In this document: one piece after another, positions 8,194-18,029 of the stretch | How the letters are laid out: the number at the start of each line of letters is the position of its first letter | How positions within the stretch are numbered: the first letter of the stretch is position 1 | Source: Marinomonas profundi | Lineage (GTDB): Bacteria > Pseudomonadota > Gammaproteobacteria > Pseudomonadales > Marinomonadaceae | Assembly (NCBI RefSeq): GCF_020694005.1 | Contig: NZ_CP073013.1 | Span: 1,994,578 to 2,058,577, forward strand | Direction: 5' to 3' | DNA length: 64,000 nucleotides | Made by a program: the position numbers and the translations under genes | Notes under the pieces: generated by a model | The model's input: the letters and a program-made list of their open reading frames with translations, nothing else | Databases searched by the model: none | Told to the model about the DNA's origin: nothing

Positions 8194-11100
8194 ATGCCAA
8201 AACGTACTGACATAAAAAGCGTCTTAATTTTAGGTGCAGGCCCTATTGTTATCGGTCAGGCTTGTGAGTTTGACTATTCTGGTGCGCAAGCGTGTAAAGC
8301 GCTTCGTGAAGAAGGCATTCGCGTTATTCTGGTGAACTCAAACCCAGCCACCATCATGACAGATCCAGCGATGGCCGATGCGACTTACATCGAGCCAGTT
8401 GAATGGAAAACCGTCGAAAAAATTATTGAAAAAGAACGTCCCGATGCGGTTCTGCCGACGATGGGCGGTCAAACCGCATTGAACTGTGCGTTGGATCTTG
8501 AACGTCACGGTGTGCTTGCTAAATACAATGTTGAAATGATTGGTGCGACGGCCGACGCCATCGACAAAGCGGAAGATCGTAGCCGTTTTGACAAAGCCAT
8601 GCGTGCCATTGGTCTTGAATGTCCTCGTGCGGGCATTGCCCACAACATGGAAGAAGCGCTAAAAGTGCAAGCGGAAGTAGGCTTCCCTTGTATCATCCGT
8701 CCTTCTTTTACCATGGGCGGCACGGGTGGCGGTATCGCCTATAACATGGAAGAGTTTGACGAAATCTGTACTCGTGGTTTGGATTTGTCGCCAACCAACG
8801 AATTGCTGATCGATGAATCTTTGATCGGTTGGAAAGAGTACGAAATGGAAGTTGTCCGCGACAAAAAAGACAACTGCATCATCGTTTGTGCGATTGAAAA
8901 CTTCGACGCCATGGGGGTTCACACCGGTGACTCCATTACGGTTGCGCCAGCACAAACCTTGACCGATAAAGAATATCAAATCATGCGTAACGCGTCTTTG
9001 GCGGTATTGCGTGAGATCGGCGTAGAAACTGGCGGCTCCAACGTACAGTTTGGTATGGACCCAGAAACAGGTCGTCTTGTGGTGATCGAGATGAACCCTC
9101 GTGTGTCTCGTTCGTCTGCCTTGGCATCGAAAGCGACAGGTTTCCCTATCGCAAAAATCGCCGCGAAATTGGCGATTGGTTATACCCTTGATGAATTGCA
9201 AAACGACATCACTGGCGGCCAAACGCCAGCGAGCTTTGAGCCAGCCATCGACTACGTGGTCACTAAGATTCCTCGTTTTACCTTCGAAAAATTCCCTACC
9301 GCAAACGACCGTCTAACCACGCAAATGAAATCGGTGGGTGAAGTGATGGCGATTGGCCGTACTTTCCAAGAGTCGCTACAAAAAGCCTTGCGCGGTTTGG
9401 AAGTGGGTTCTGACGGTTTCAATCCTCAGTTAGACTTCGCGGAAGAAAATAGCAAAGAGAAACTCGCTTACGAGCTTCAATCGCCTGGTTCTGACCGCAT
9501 TTGGTACATTGGCGATGCCTTCCGCTCTGGCATGACAGTTGACGAAGTATACGAAGCAACGGGTGTTGATCATTGGTTCTTGGTGCAAATCGAAGACTTG
9601 ATCAAAGAAGAAGTGGCGTTGGCCGACAAGGGTCTGATCGACATGACCTACGACGTATTGCGTCGTTTGAAGCGTAAAGGTTTCTCTGATGCGCGTTTGG
9701 CTAGCTTGTTAAGCGTGACGGAAAAATCGATGCGTGAGCGTCGTTATTTGATGAATGTTCACCCAGTCTACAAGCGTGTGGATACTTGTGCGGCGGAATT
9801 CGCGACTAACACCGCCTACATGTACTCAACGTACGAAGACGAGTGTGAAGCGGCACCTACTGATCGTGAGAAAATCATCATTCTTGGTGGTGGTCCAAAC
9901 CGTATCGGTCAAGGTATCGAGTTTGATTACTGCTGTGTGCACGCGGCATTAGGTCTACGTGATGCCGGTTACGAAACCATTATGGTGAACTGTAACCCAG
10001 AAACCGTTTCGACTGACTACGACACTTCTGACCGTTTGTACTTCGAGCCAGTGACGCTAGAAGACGTGTTAGAAATCGTTCGTAAAGAAAAACCAAAAGG
10101 CGTGATCGTTCAATTCGGTGGCCAAACACCGCTGAAAATCGCTCGTGCTTTGCAAAACGAAGGCGTGCCAATTATTGGTACCACGCCTGAGTCTATCGAC
10201 CGTGCAGAAGATCGTGAGCGTTTCCAAAGCATGATCCAACGTTTGGGTTACAAACAACCTCATAACGCGACGGTGCGCAGCGTTGATCAAGCGGCAGCGA
10301 AAGCCGCGCTTATCGGCTACCCACTTGTGGTGCGTCCATCCTATGTATTGGGCGGCCGTGCGATGGAAATCGTTTACAACGAAAAAGAATTGATGCGTTA
10401 CATGACCAGTGCTGTAAAAGTGTCTAATGACAGCCCTGTGTTGCTAGATCACTTCTTGAACGCAGCGATTGAGATTGATATCGACTGTATCTGTGATGGA
10501 CATCAAGTCGTTATCGGCGGCATCATGCAACATATCGAACAAGCGGGCGTTCACTCAGGTGACTCTGCGTGTTCTTTGCCACCATATTCTTTGTCTAAAG
10601 AAGTGCAAGACGACATTCGTGAGATGATCAAAAACATGGCGCTAGAATTGGGCGTTGTCGGTTTGATGAACACTCAGCTTGCGATTCAGGATGGCGAAAT
10701 CTACGTAATTGAGGTTAACCCTCGTGCATCACGTACTGTGCCTTTCGTTTCTAAGTGTATCGGTCGCTCTTTGGCGCAAGTTGCTGCATTGGTTATGTCA
10801 GGTAAAACACTGGAAGAGCTTGGTTTCACCAAAGAAATCATTCCTTCTTACTACAGCGTGAAAGAAGCCGTTTTCCCATTCAACAAGTTCCAAGGTGTCG
10901 ATCCGATTCTTGGGCCTGAAATGAAGTCTACGGGCGAAGTGATGGGCGTGGGTGATACCTTCGCTGAGGCGTTCGGTAAAGCGGTTCTGGGTGGCGGTAC
11001 GGAATTGCCAACATCGGGTCGAGCTTTCATTAGTGTTCGTGATATGGACAAAGAAGGCGCGGTAGATGTAGCGCGTCGCTTGGCGGAACTTGGTTTTGAC

Positions 11101-11409
11101 CTTGTTGGCACCGAAGGCACAGCTAAATACCTAACTGAGCGCGGCGTTGACGTTCGCAAGGTGAACAAGGTGAATGAAGGGCGTCCGCATATCGTTGATA
11201 TGATGAAAAATGGCGAGATTCATTACATCATCAACACCACGTCTGGCACACAAGCCATTGCAGATTCCTCTGTTATTCGTCGTACAGCTTTACAGCGTAA
11301 GGTTTGTTACACTACGACATTGGCTGGAGCTGAAGCGACAAGCATGGCGATTAGCCTAACAGGTGAAACGAAAGTTAGAAGACTGCAAGATTTGCACTTG
11401 GGGAAATAA
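8194..11409 (+). CDS. carB: carbamoyl-phosphate synthase large subunit
   Basis: This 1071-residue synthetase subunit carries two homologous ATP-grasp halves ([13 protein letters not shown] near residue 130 and [13 protein letters not shown] near 675). One makes carboxyphosphate/carbamate and the other carbamoyl phosphate. The C-terminal MGS-like allosteric domain ([15 protein letters not shown]) is intact. The [15 protein letters not shown] motif starts the second half. The ATG has AGGAG upstream. The stop codon shares one base with the greA start, so the genes are translationally coupled. Confidence 0.98.
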   Translation: MPKRTDIKSVLILGAGPIVIGQACEFDYSGAQACKALREEGIRVILVNSNPATIMTDPAMADATYIEPVEWKTVEKIIEKERPDAVLPTMGGQTALNCALDLERHGVLAKYNVEMIGATADAIDKAEDRSRFDKAMRAIGLECPRAGIAHNMEEALKVQAEVGFPCIIRPSFTMGGTGGGIAYNMEEFDEICTRGLDLSPTNELLIDESLIGWKEYEMEVVRDKKDNCIIVCAIENFDAMGVHTGDSITVAPAQTLTDKEYQIMRNASLAVLREIGVETGGSNVQFGMDPETGRLVVIEMNPRVSRSSALASKATGFPIAKIAAKLAIGYTLDELQNDITGGQTPASFEPAIDYVVTKIPRFTFEKFPTANDRLTTQMKSVGEVMAIGRTFQESLQKALRGLEVGSDGFNPQLDFAEENSKEKLAYELQSPGSDRIWYIGDAFRSGMTVDEVYEATGVDHWFLVQIEDLIKEEVALADKGLIDMTYDVLRRLKRKGFSDARLASLLSVTEKSMRERRYLMNVHPVYKRVDTCAAEFATNTAYMYSTYEDECEAAPTDREKIIILGGGPNRIGQGIEFDYCCVHAALGLRDAGYETIMVNCNPETVSTDYDTSDRLYFEPVTLEDVLEIVRKEKPKGVIVQFGGQTPLKIARALQNEGVPIIGTTPESIDRAEDRERFQSMIQRLGYKQPHNATVRSVDQAAAKAALIGYPLVVRPSYVLGGRAMEIVYNEKELMRYMTSAVKVSNDSPVLLDHFLNAAIEIDIDCICDGHQVVIGGIMQHIEQAGVHSGDSACSLPPYSLSKEVQDDIREMIKNMALELGVVGLMNTQLAIQDGEIYVIEVNPRASRTVPFVSKCIGRSLAQVAALVMSGKTLEELGFTKEIIPSYYSVKEAVFPFNKFQGVDPILGPEMKSTGEVMGVGDTFAEAFGKAVLGGGTELPTSGRAFISVRDMDKEGAVDVARRLAELGFDLVGTEGTAKYLTERGVDVRKVNKVNEGRPHIVDMMKNGEIHYIINTTSGTQAIADSSVIRRTALQRKVCYTTTLAGAEATSMAISLTGETKVRRLQDLHLGK

Positions 11410-11885
11410 TGAAAAAAGTACCAATGACAGTAGAAGGTGAAGCTCGTCTTCGAGAAGAGCTAAATCACTTGAAAACTGTCGTCCGTCCTCGCGTGATTGC
11501 GGATATCGCAACCGCACGCGAGCATGGCGACTTAAAAGAAAACGCAGAGTACCACGCCGCTCGTGAAGAGCAGGGGTTTGCTGAAGGTCGTATTAAAGAG
11601 ATCGAAGGCAAGCTGGCTGATTCACAAGTGATCGACATTAAAGTATTGCCAGTATCTGGCAAAGTGATTTTCGGTACGACAGTCACCTTATTTAATGTCG
11701 ATACCGAAGAGACCGTCACTTACAAAATTGTCGGCGATGATGAGGCTGACGTAAAAGTGAAGAAAATCTCTTACGCGTCACCGATTGCTAAAGCCATCAT
11801 CGGGAAAGAAGAAGGTGACGAAGTTGCCATTCAAGTCCCTAGTGGTGAAGTGGTGTACGAAATCGAGAAAGTCGAATACCTTTAA
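11409..11885 (+). CDS. greA: transcription elongation factor GreA
   Basis: This 158-residue GreA rescues backtracked RNA polymerase by stimulating transcript cleavage. The N-terminal coiled coil ([17 protein letters not shown]) carries the acidic tip in the segment [19 protein letters not shown]. The C-terminal FKBP-like domain contains [15 protein letters not shown]. It overlaps carB by one base and ends the car operon, a common arrangement in gammaproteobacteria. Confidence 0.97.
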   Translation: MKKVPMTVEGEARLREELNHLKTVVRPRVIADIATAREHGDLKENAEYHAAREEQGFAEGRIKEIEGKLADSQVIDIKVLPVSGKVIFGTTVTLFNVDTEETVTYKIVGDDEADVKVKKISYASPIAKAIIGKEEGDEVAIQVPSGEVVYEIEKVEYL

Positions 11886-11910
11886 ATCTAAGGTGTTTTT
11901 AGACGACTCT

Positions 11911-11944
11911 AAAAACCACGGTGTGAAAGCAGCGTGGTTTTTTT
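11911..11944 (+). terminator. rho-independent terminator of carA-carB-greA
   Basis: AAAAACCACG pairs with CGTGGTTTTT across a 12-base loop and ends in a T tract, 25 bases after greA. Confidence 0.9.
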
Positions 11945-11971
11945 GTGCTTGTAAAACCGGGGAAGCCAGCA

Positions 11972-12000
11972 TGAGCCGAATAATTGACTTATTCGGCTCA
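11972..12000. promoter_or_regulatory. operator 1 of the Fic gene (perfect palindrome)
   Basis: A 29-bp inverted repeat has 12-bp arms, TGAGCCGAATAA and TTATTCGGCTCA, around a TTGAC centre. It is repeated with few changes 45 bases downstream, on the other side of the promoter. It is likely bound by a dimeric HTH protein, possibly the Fic protein's own C-terminal domain. Confidence 0.7.
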
Positions 12001-12008
12001 TTTATTTG

Positions 12009-12045
12009 TGCTATTCTGAGCCGAATAGTTTACTTAATTGGCTCA
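12009..12045 (+). promoter_or_regulatory. extended -10 promoter and operator 2 of the Fic gene
   Basis: TGCTATTCT (12009-12017) is an extended -10 element. It abuts a second 29-bp palindrome (12017-12045, TGAGCCGAATAG to GGCTCA) matching operator 1. The start codon follows at 12050 with no clear Shine-Dalgarno, so the transcript would start inside operator 2 and have a very short leader. The same arrangement is found before the second Fic gene at 38369. Confidence 0.6.
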
Positions 12046-12049
12046 CACT

Positions 12050-13201
12050 ATGAAATACAGCTGGCAACACCCTGATTGGCCAAATTTCACCTTTGACGAA
12101 ACGCCCTGTCGAGACGCCTTGTATCAGTACGCGTTAGAGGCTGGTCGCTTGTCTGGCGGAATGAGTCAACTTGAAAATACGTTGCAGTATGATGCCTATA
12201 TCGACCTCATGGTGAGCGAAGCAATCAATACCAGTCAGATAGAAGGCGAGCGTTTGGATCGAGAAGACGTACGTTCCTCTATCAAAAACTTTTTAGGCTT
12301 GAGTAATCCGCCCACCCGAGTTGCTGATCCGCGGGCAGAAGGCATGGCGGCTTTAATGGTCGATGTGCGAAATAGCTTTGCAGGCGAACTCACAAAAACC
12401 ACCTTGTTTCATTGGCATCAATTAGTACTTCCGCAGCAAGAAAATAGTCTACTGCCGCGTAACCTAAAAGTTGGACAATGGCGAGATTCCGCAGAGCCTA
12501 TGCAAATAGTCTCTGGCCCAATTGGCTATGAAAAAGTGCATTATGAAGCACCACCATCACATCAAGTCGATACAGAAATAAGCCGATTTCTGGATTGGTT
12601 TAACCGCTCTAACCCCTTAAAAGCAGAGAGAGACAAAACAGAGAAAGACATTGTTCTGGCTGGGCCAGTACGCTCGGCTATCGCGCATTTGTGGTTTGAA
12701 ACTATTCACCCATTTGATGATGGCAACGGCCGAGTAGGGCGAGCGATTGCGGAAATGGCCTTGGCTCAAGACCTTAATCGACCGCCATTACTCAGTTTGT
12801 CGGCGATCATCGCGCAAGACAAAAACGCCTATTACAATGGACTCAACAACGCCAGCCAGTTCAATTTAGAGATTACCGACTGGGTGACATGGTTCGTCGA
12901 CTCGGTTTTGTTGGCACAAAAAGAAGCCGCTCAGAAAGTCGATTTTGTCTTGAAGAAAGCCAAGTTCTGGGAAAAACATCGACACACCGAACTGAATGAA
13001 CGTCAAACGAAAGTGCTCAACAAGCTCTTTAATGCCGGGTCAGACGGCTTTGAAGGTGGACTAAGTGCCAAAAAATACATCGGCATCACCAGTAGCTCTA
13101 AAGCCACCGCCACCCGCGATCTTGGTGATTTGGTTGAAAAAGAGTGCTTGTACCGCTTGGAAGGGGGCGGCAGGAATGCGCGTTATGGGCTTAGTATTTA
13201 G
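12050..13201 (+). CDS. Fic family protein with N-terminal DUF4172 and C-terminal winged helix
   Basis: Fic enzymes transfer AMP (or related groups) from nucleotides to target proteins. The canonical motif HPFDDGNGRVGR is at residues 220-231 with all catalytic residues present. TSQIEG near residue 65 matches the inhibitory (S/T)xxxE(G/N) helix, here N-terminal, so this is an auto-inhibited Fic. The N-terminus (YSWQHPDWPNFTFD) is DUF4172-like. The C-terminus (residues about 330-380) looks like a winged helix. I choose ATG 12050, because the upstream TTG at 12038 lies within the operator. Targets are unknown. It may regulate its own promoter through the paired palindromes. Confidence 0.88.
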   Translation: MKYSWQHPDWPNFTFDETPCRDALYQYALEAGRLSGGMSQLENTLQYDAYIDLMVSEAINTSQIEGERLDREDVRSSIKNFLGLSNPPTRVADPRAEGMAALMVDVRNSFAGELTKTTLFHWHQLVLPQQENSLLPRNLKVGQWRDSAEPMQIVSGPIGYEKVHYEAPPSHQVDTEISRFLDWFNRSNPLKAERDKTEKDIVLAGPVRSAIAHLWFETIHPFDDGNGRVGRAIAEMALAQDLNRPPLLSLSAIIAQDKNAYYNGLNNASQFNLEITDWVTWFVDSVLLAQKEAAQKVDFVLKKAKFWEKHRHTELNERQTKVLNKLFNAGSDGFEGGLSAKKYIGITSSSKATATRDLGDLVEKECLYRLEGGGRNARYGLSI

Positions 13202-13313
13202 CCTATTTTGTGTTCTCTACTACGGAGTGAAAAGCCGTAGTGAAAAGCGGGTCGTTGCCACTACATAGCGACAGAATAATGCGTATAGGGTGGATGCTAA
13301 GAAAATAGCGTCA

Positions 13314-14165
13314 CTAGATAGACCAATTCGAAAAGGCTTTTATCGTCTCGAAGAGCTGCGCTTTTGCCTGTTCGAAACTCTCTCCTAATGGATTGTTCTT
13401 ATGATAAATAAGATAAATGGGGTAGGTAAACTCGGTGGCGCCATTCACTTTTTTCAGCCGTCCTTCCTGGATATATTTCTCGACCACTCGGGTGCGAAAG
13501 TAGCCATTGCCACCTTTTGCCAGCAAGTATCTTAGCGCCATAGGACCAAGAGAAAATTGCATCGCCGTTTGGCGGTTAAAGGGGATACAGCGATCAAATT
13601 GATGTGAAAATTCTTCACCCCAATCAATGAATAAATCAGGGCTTGGCTGTTTGCACGAGGCGACGTGGATGAGCTTTTCTTCGGCGATTTGTTCGACAAC
13701 CAATCCGGTTAAATAGCGTGGGCTGTGAACAATAATGGCATCTATTTCTTTCTTTTGTAGAGACTGATAAAGCAGGTCTGTGGTGGCAACCTGGCTATTG
13801 ACGAGCCACTGTGGCATGGCGTCATTAAGCGCAAACAGCCAATCAATCAAGATTGGGTTCCACAAGCTTATTTCCCCGCCAATGTTGAGTGTCTGTTGAA
13901 TGTGATGGGCAGAATGGCCGCAAATTTGCTTTGCTTGCTCCCACGCTTCCAGCATGTTTTTGGCCGGTGTGACAAAGGCTTCCCCATGTTTGGTCAGCTT
14001 GGCTCCCGCTCTATTACGAGTGAATAGGCGACAACTCAGCGCGGCTTCTAACGCTTGTACTCTTGCCGTTACCGTGGTTTGCGTAACATGCAGGCGTTCA
14101 GCAGCACGAGCAAAGGTCCCTGAATGAATGATTTCTAGAAACGTTTTGGCTTGTTCAATGTCCAT
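13314..14165 (-). CDS. LysR family transcriptional regulator
   Basis: This is a 283-residue LysR-type regulator starting at MDIEQAKTFLEII (ATG at 14165); a further upstream ATG at 14207 would read through a palindrome and is unlikely. The N-terminal winged HTH is clear (GTFARAAERLHVTQTTVTARVQALE), followed by a periplasmic-binding-like effector domain. It is divergent from the HPP-family gene, with about 200 bases between them, so it probably regulates that gene. The effector is unknown. Confidence 0.88.
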   Translation of the reverse strand: MDIEQAKTFLEIIHSGTFARAAERLHVTQTTVTARVQALEAALSCRLFTRNRAGAKLTKHGEAFVTPAKNMLEAWEQAKQICGHSAHHIQQTLNIGGEISLWNPILIDWLFALNDAMPQWLVNSQVATTDLLYQSLQKKEIDAIIVHSPRYLTGLVVEQIAEEKLIHVASCKQPSPDLFIDWGEEFSHQFDRCIPFNRQTAMQFSLGPMALRYLLAKGGNGYFRTRVVEKYIQEGRLKKVNGATEFTYPIYLIYHKNNPLGESFEQAKAQLFETIKAFSNWSI

Positions 14166-14177
14166 ATGATCGATTTT

Positions 14178-14198
14178 AAATGCAATATTATTGCATTT
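14178..14198. promoter_or_regulatory. palindrome in the LysR/HPP intergenic region
   Basis: AAATGCAATA and TATTGCATTT are perfect 10-bp arms around a single base, 12 bases upstream of the LysR start. It is a candidate autoregulatory operator of the LysR protein. Confidence 0.5.
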
Positions 14199-14364
14199 AA
14201 ACCTCATTTTAATTCGTTATACAGAAGGCTATTTTACTCATTAAAATGGCGCTCTTGCCAGATAAGGCGGTGCTTTTTATGAAAAAGAAGACACTTTATT
14301 TGGCGTTGTCCGTTGTCTATGTGATACAGCGCCTGTGTCACTTCAGTAAGGCTAAACCGCCCAC

Positions 14365-15087
14365 ATGTTCATCTCGTTATGTCGTAATATCGCTCGATTT
14401 ATTGGTGTTGAAATCAATAAAACCTCCCACTTTGAACGCTTTCTCTCTGGTATAACAGCATGCATTGCCTTGGCTGGTGTGTTTTATATTTCGGGTTTGT
14501 TTTTGTCGTTGCCGGATTCGCTGCTGGTAGTGGCGTCGATTGGCGCCAGCGCGGTTTTATTGTTCGCGATTCCCCATGGCGCCTTGTCACAACCATGGCC
14601 GTTTGTCGCTGGACACCTTATTTCAGCGTTTATTGGCATTAGCTTTTATCAGGCGTTTGGTGCGTCCTTCATGATTGGGGCAATGGCGGTTGGCACATCG
14701 ATTATCGCCATGCATTACCTAGGTTGCCTACACCCACCCGGAGGATCAACCGCCTTGTTTTGTGTGATAGGCGGCAGCAGCCTACATGCCATGGGCTACG
14801 AGTTTTTGCTGTACCCATTGTTGAGCAATTTATTGGCGATGCTACTGCTCGCTTTTATACTGAATAACGCCTTTTATTGGCGCCGTTACCCTTCCTTTTT
14901 AAACGCTTCCTTGCGTAACGAAAAGAACGAAAAACACCTTTTTGAGGTGGATGACCTCTATCACGTATTAGAAGCTGAAGATGTCTTTATTGACGTGAGC
15001 GCAGAAGAACTTATGCACATTTACAACGCAGCGAGAGAGAAGGCTAAAGTCCGCCATAAAGGCCTTGTATCCAAATTGCCGAAGTAG
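14365..15087 (+). CDS. HPP family integral membrane protein
   Basis: This 240-residue protein has four to five hydrophobic helices in its first 170 residues and a soluble C-terminal tail. It carries the family's signature HPPGGSTAL. Some HPP proteins in phototrophs move nitrite, but the role in heterotrophs is not established. The start at 14365 has no strong Shine-Dalgarno. A longer plus-strand frame starting at 14246 is in another reading frame and is not coding. The divergent LysR gene is the probable regulator. Confidence 0.8.
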   Translation: MFISLCRNIARFIGVEINKTSHFERFLSGITACIALAGVFYISGLFLSLPDSLLVVASIGASAVLLFAIPHGALSQPWPFVAGHLISAFIGISFYQAFGASFMIGAMAVGTSIIAMHYLGCLHPPGGSTALFCVIGGSSLHAMGYEFLLYPLLSNLLAMLLLAFILNNAFYWRRYPSFLNASLRNEKNEKHLFEVDDLYHVLEAEDVFIDVSAEELMHIYNAAREKAKVRHKGLVSKLPK

Positions 15088-15248
15088 GGTCTTAGTGTAT
15101 AAAGATTACTTATTTTAGAAGAATTTAGGGTTCGATGGCTCTTACTTAAGTAATTCCTAGGCTTCTACCTAATGTAATAAACGCATAGCTTTTATTGTTT
15201 ATAGGAAGATATTGCTTTCCCCCTCATCAAGATAGTATCGCTAAAAGC

Positions 15249-15476
15249 TAGTCAGCGAAGGTAGGGTGAGTTTTGGAGGCCTGATGAGGGAGGTACGACC
15301 GTGATCAGGCGTGTGACGTTATTTAGCCTACAATTGGTTGATTTATATTGTCTTTTGTAGGTCGTGGCTTTAGCCCGATAAGGCGTCATTTGCCGTGGTG
15401 AGTTTTTTGTCGGCATGCTATTTTTTTAAGAATAAATCGCGATCTACAAGATCGACGGAAGCCGTTTAGCGACTTC
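15249..15476 (+). repeat. interspersed repeat, copy B (full form)
   Basis: This is a composite of two parts. The left part holds an imperfect palindrome (GGCCTGATGAGGGAGG to CCGTGATCAGGC). The right part holds GTAGGTCGTGGCTTTAGCCC, TTTGTCGGCATGCTATTTTT and AAGATCGACGGAAG. It matches 32240-32459 in inverted orientation over its whole length, and 4541-4663 over the right part. It fills the space between the HPP gene and the end of eutC. Confidence 0.8.
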
Positions 15477-15480
15477 CTCA

Positions 15481-16389
15481 TCAAGAGATGAGGAAGTTCT
15501 TCGACTCCTTGCTGGTGTCCATAATTAAATCATCGTCTGATCTGTCTTTGAGTTTGACGCCAGACAGTTTCAGGGTTCGTGCTTCGTTTAATAAATAAAA
15601 GGCTTTGCGCGCGGCTTCCTGATAGACCAAGCCCGCAGGTCGAACGTTGGAAATGCAGTTGCGGTAGGCATCGGTATAACCCACTTTACCGCCCCAAGTG
15701 AGATACAAGCCTAAGCTATCGGGCGAGCTCAGCCCCGGACGTTCACCGACTAATACCAAGACGCATTTGGCGTGTAGGCGCTCACACACATCGTCACCAA
15801 TGGCGACGCGGCCTTGTTTAACAAAGCAGATAGGTGCGAGGTTCCAGCCCTTGATATAGCTAGAAAGAGCTTGTAAAAACGGTAAGGTATTTTGTTCAAT
15901 CGCCAAAGACGACAAGCCATCGACGACGACAATCGCTAGATCGTATTCTTGTGAGGTAGACGCCCGATGTTCGTCTAGTTTATTAGCGGATGCGTCATCC
16001 AGCCTGCGGCCATAATCTGGACGCTGTAAATAGGTTGCGCGGTCCGTCGCGCGACTGTGCAAGAGTAGGGGGGCGCAGTGTTTCATCCAATCTTGGGCCC
16101 AATCCTGAGCCATTAATTGATCTGCTAAACCATCGGCATCGAGTTGCGTGTGAACCGCGTCGATGGCTTGGGCATGAGCCAGCTGAAACGCTAATAAATG
16201 TTTGGTTGGTACACTGATACCAGAGCGTCCCAAGCCAACCCGAGCGTCAGTAAAGGCTTTAAGCTTGCTCCACGGGTTTTCCGTCACTGGTTCTTCTTTT
16301 TTGGAGATCAGTTCTTCTTTTCCAGTAACAGCTGACGCGTGTGGATGCGTTGGGAAAGACTTATTAGATTTAGGAATATCTTGGCTCAT
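15481..16389 (-). CDS. eutC: ethanolamine ammonia-lyase small subunit
   Basis: EutC pairs with EutB in the adenosylcobalamin-dependent cleavage of ethanolamine to acetaldehyde and ammonia. The protein has 302 residues, with a variable N-terminal 40 residues followed by the conserved body (DARVGLGRSGISVPTKH, RPDYGRRLD, VVDGLSSLAIE, VLVGERPGLSSPDSLGLYLT). Its start overlaps the end of eutB by four bases, so the two are cotranslated. No shell-protein genes of the eut microcompartment lie nearby. Confidence 0.96.
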   Translation of the reverse strand: MSQDIPKSNKSFPTHPHASAVTGKEELISKKEEPVTENPWSKLKAFTDARVGLGRSGISVPTKHLLAFQLAHAQAIDAVHTQLDADGLADQLMAQDWAQDWMKHCAPLLLHSRATDRATYLQRPDYGRRLDDASANKLDEHRASTSQEYDLAIVVVDGLSSLAIEQNTLPFLQALSSYIKGWNLAPICFVKQGRVAIGDDVCERLHAKCVLVLVGERPGLSSPDSLGLYLTWGGKVGYTDAYRNCISNVRPAGLVYQEAARKAFYLLNEARTLKLSGVKLKDRSDDDLIMDTSKESKNFLIS

Positions 16390-17822
16390 GACTTGCCTCC
16401 AATCATCTTATGCAGTGATTGATGAAAGGCGTCAGGCACCTGATGATTGAGGATAAATTGCTCGTTGTTTTTGAAGATTTCCATCTTGGCTAACCAGAGA
16501 TCAAATTCTGGTGACGGTTTTAATCCCAACACTCGGCGAGCGTACAAGGCATCGTGAAACGAGGTGGTTTGATAGTTCAGCATGATGTCATCAGAACCCG
16601 GAATGCCCATAACAAAAGTGCAGCCTGCGACCCCTAACAGTGTCAGTAAATTATCCATGTCGTTCTGGTCTGCTTCGGCGTGATTGGTGTAGCACACGTC
16701 GCAGCCCATGGGTAATCCCAGCAATTTGCCACAAAAGTGATCTTCCAGACCCGCGCGGGTGATTTCTTTGCCGTCGTACAAATATTCAGGGCCGATAAAA
16801 CCCACCACGGTATTCACCAATAGCGGATTGAACTTGCGCGCTACCGCATAGGCGCGCGCTTCGCAGGTTTGCTGATCTAGACCGTGATTGGCATTGGCCG
16901 ACAAGGCGCTGCCTTGGCCTGTTTCGAAATACATCACATTATTGCCAACCGTGCCGCGATTCAACGATAAGGCCGCCGCTTGGGCTTCGGCCAGCGTGGC
17001 AAGGTTAAAACCAAAACTGTCGTTGGTGGCTTGGGTGCCGCCAATCGATTGGAACACCAAGTCGACCGGCGCGCCTTGTTCAATGCATTCAATGGTGTTG
17101 GTTACGTGAGTTAAAACGCAGGATTGAGTCGGGATTTCATAATGCTGGATGACTTCGTCCATCATCTTGATCAAGCGTGTGGCTTGCTGCACGTTGTCGG
17201 TGGCAGGGTTAATACCAATTACCGCATCGCCATTGGCGTAGAGCAAACCGTCCAACATGCTGGCGGCGATGCCGGTTAAATCATCGGTCGGATGGTTTGG
17301 TTGCAAACGTGTCGACAAATGCCCCGGCAAACCAATGGTGTTACGAAACGCGGTTTTTACATGGCATTTTTTCGCTACTAGAATCAAATCCTGATTGCGC
17401 ATGATTTTACTCACCGCAGCGGCCATTTCTGGTGTCACGCCGGGACGAATCTGAATCAGCACCTCGCTGGTGGCCAAATCGCTTAATAACCAATCACGAA
17501 AACCGCCCACCGTCAGATGTGAAATCACAGAAAAGGCGCTTTTGTCATGATCGTCTAATATGAGTCGGGTAATTTCGTCTTCTTCGTAGGGAACGAGGGC
17601 TTGTTCAAGGAACAGTTTAAGCGGCACATCGGCTAGTGTCATTTGTGCGATGGCGCGTTCTTCGGCGCTTTCGGCAGCCACCCCAGCTAAGCGATCACCC
17701 GAACGGGCAGGGGTGGCTTTGGCCATTAAATCCGCAAGATCGACAAAGCCGAAGGTGCGTTCTCCTACCCTATTACTGAATTGAAAATGGCGAGATTGAT
17801 AAGTGGAATGTGGATGACTCAT
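16386..17822 (-). CDS. eutB: ethanolamine ammonia-lyase large subunit
   Basis: EutB is the catalytic, cobalamin-binding TIM-barrel subunit. The 478-residue protein shows family segments such as FGFVDLADLMAKATPARSGD, the central DAVIGINPATDN and the late CYTNHAEADQNDM. It is the first gene of eutBC and is divergent from the AraC-type gene at 18030, with about 200 AT-rich bases between them that must hold both promoters. This is the microcompartment-free, catabolic type of cluster, giving nitrogen and carbon from ethanolamine. Confidence 0.97.
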   Translation of the reverse strand: MSHPHSTYQSRHFQFSNRVGERTFGFVDLADLMAKATPARSGDRLAGVAAESAEERAIAQMTLADVPLKLFLEQALVPYEEDEITRLILDDHDKSAFSVISHLTVGGFRDWLLSDLATSEVLIQIRPGVTPEMAAAVSKIMRNQDLILVAKKCHVKTAFRNTIGLPGHLSTRLQPNHPTDDLTGIAASMLDGLLYANGDAVIGINPATDNVQQATRLIKMMDEVIQHYEIPTQSCVLTHVTNTIECIEQGAPVDLVFQSIGGTQATNDSFGFNLATLAEAQAAALSLNRGTVGNNVMYFETGQGSALSANANHGLDQQTCEARAYAVARKFNPLLVNTVVGFIGPEYLYDGKEITRAGLEDHFCGKLLGLPMGCDVCYTNHAEADQNDMDNLLTLLGVAGCTFVMGIPGSDDIMLNYQTTSFHDALYARRVLGLKPSPEFDLWLAKMEIFKNNEQFILNHQVPDAFHQSLHKMIGGKS

Positions 17823-18029
17823 AACGGTTACTCACACCTAGAATGAAAAGTAATAGGCCAAAAATCAATCATTGAAAAAGGCCCGTGTTTTGCTATTACT
17901 AACGTTACGTCGTTTTATAAATTGACGTTATCGAATAATGGCAAATGTTAAAAAGTCATATTTTTCATATGTTTAGGATTTTATATTGATGTTTTTCAAT
18001 TATTAGAAGAAAAAAAGACAGGTAGTGTA

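Noticed and set aside
8659-9222. 187-codon minus-strand open frame inside carB
   Set aside because: Shadow of the carB coding frame; low-complexity translation without a start signal.
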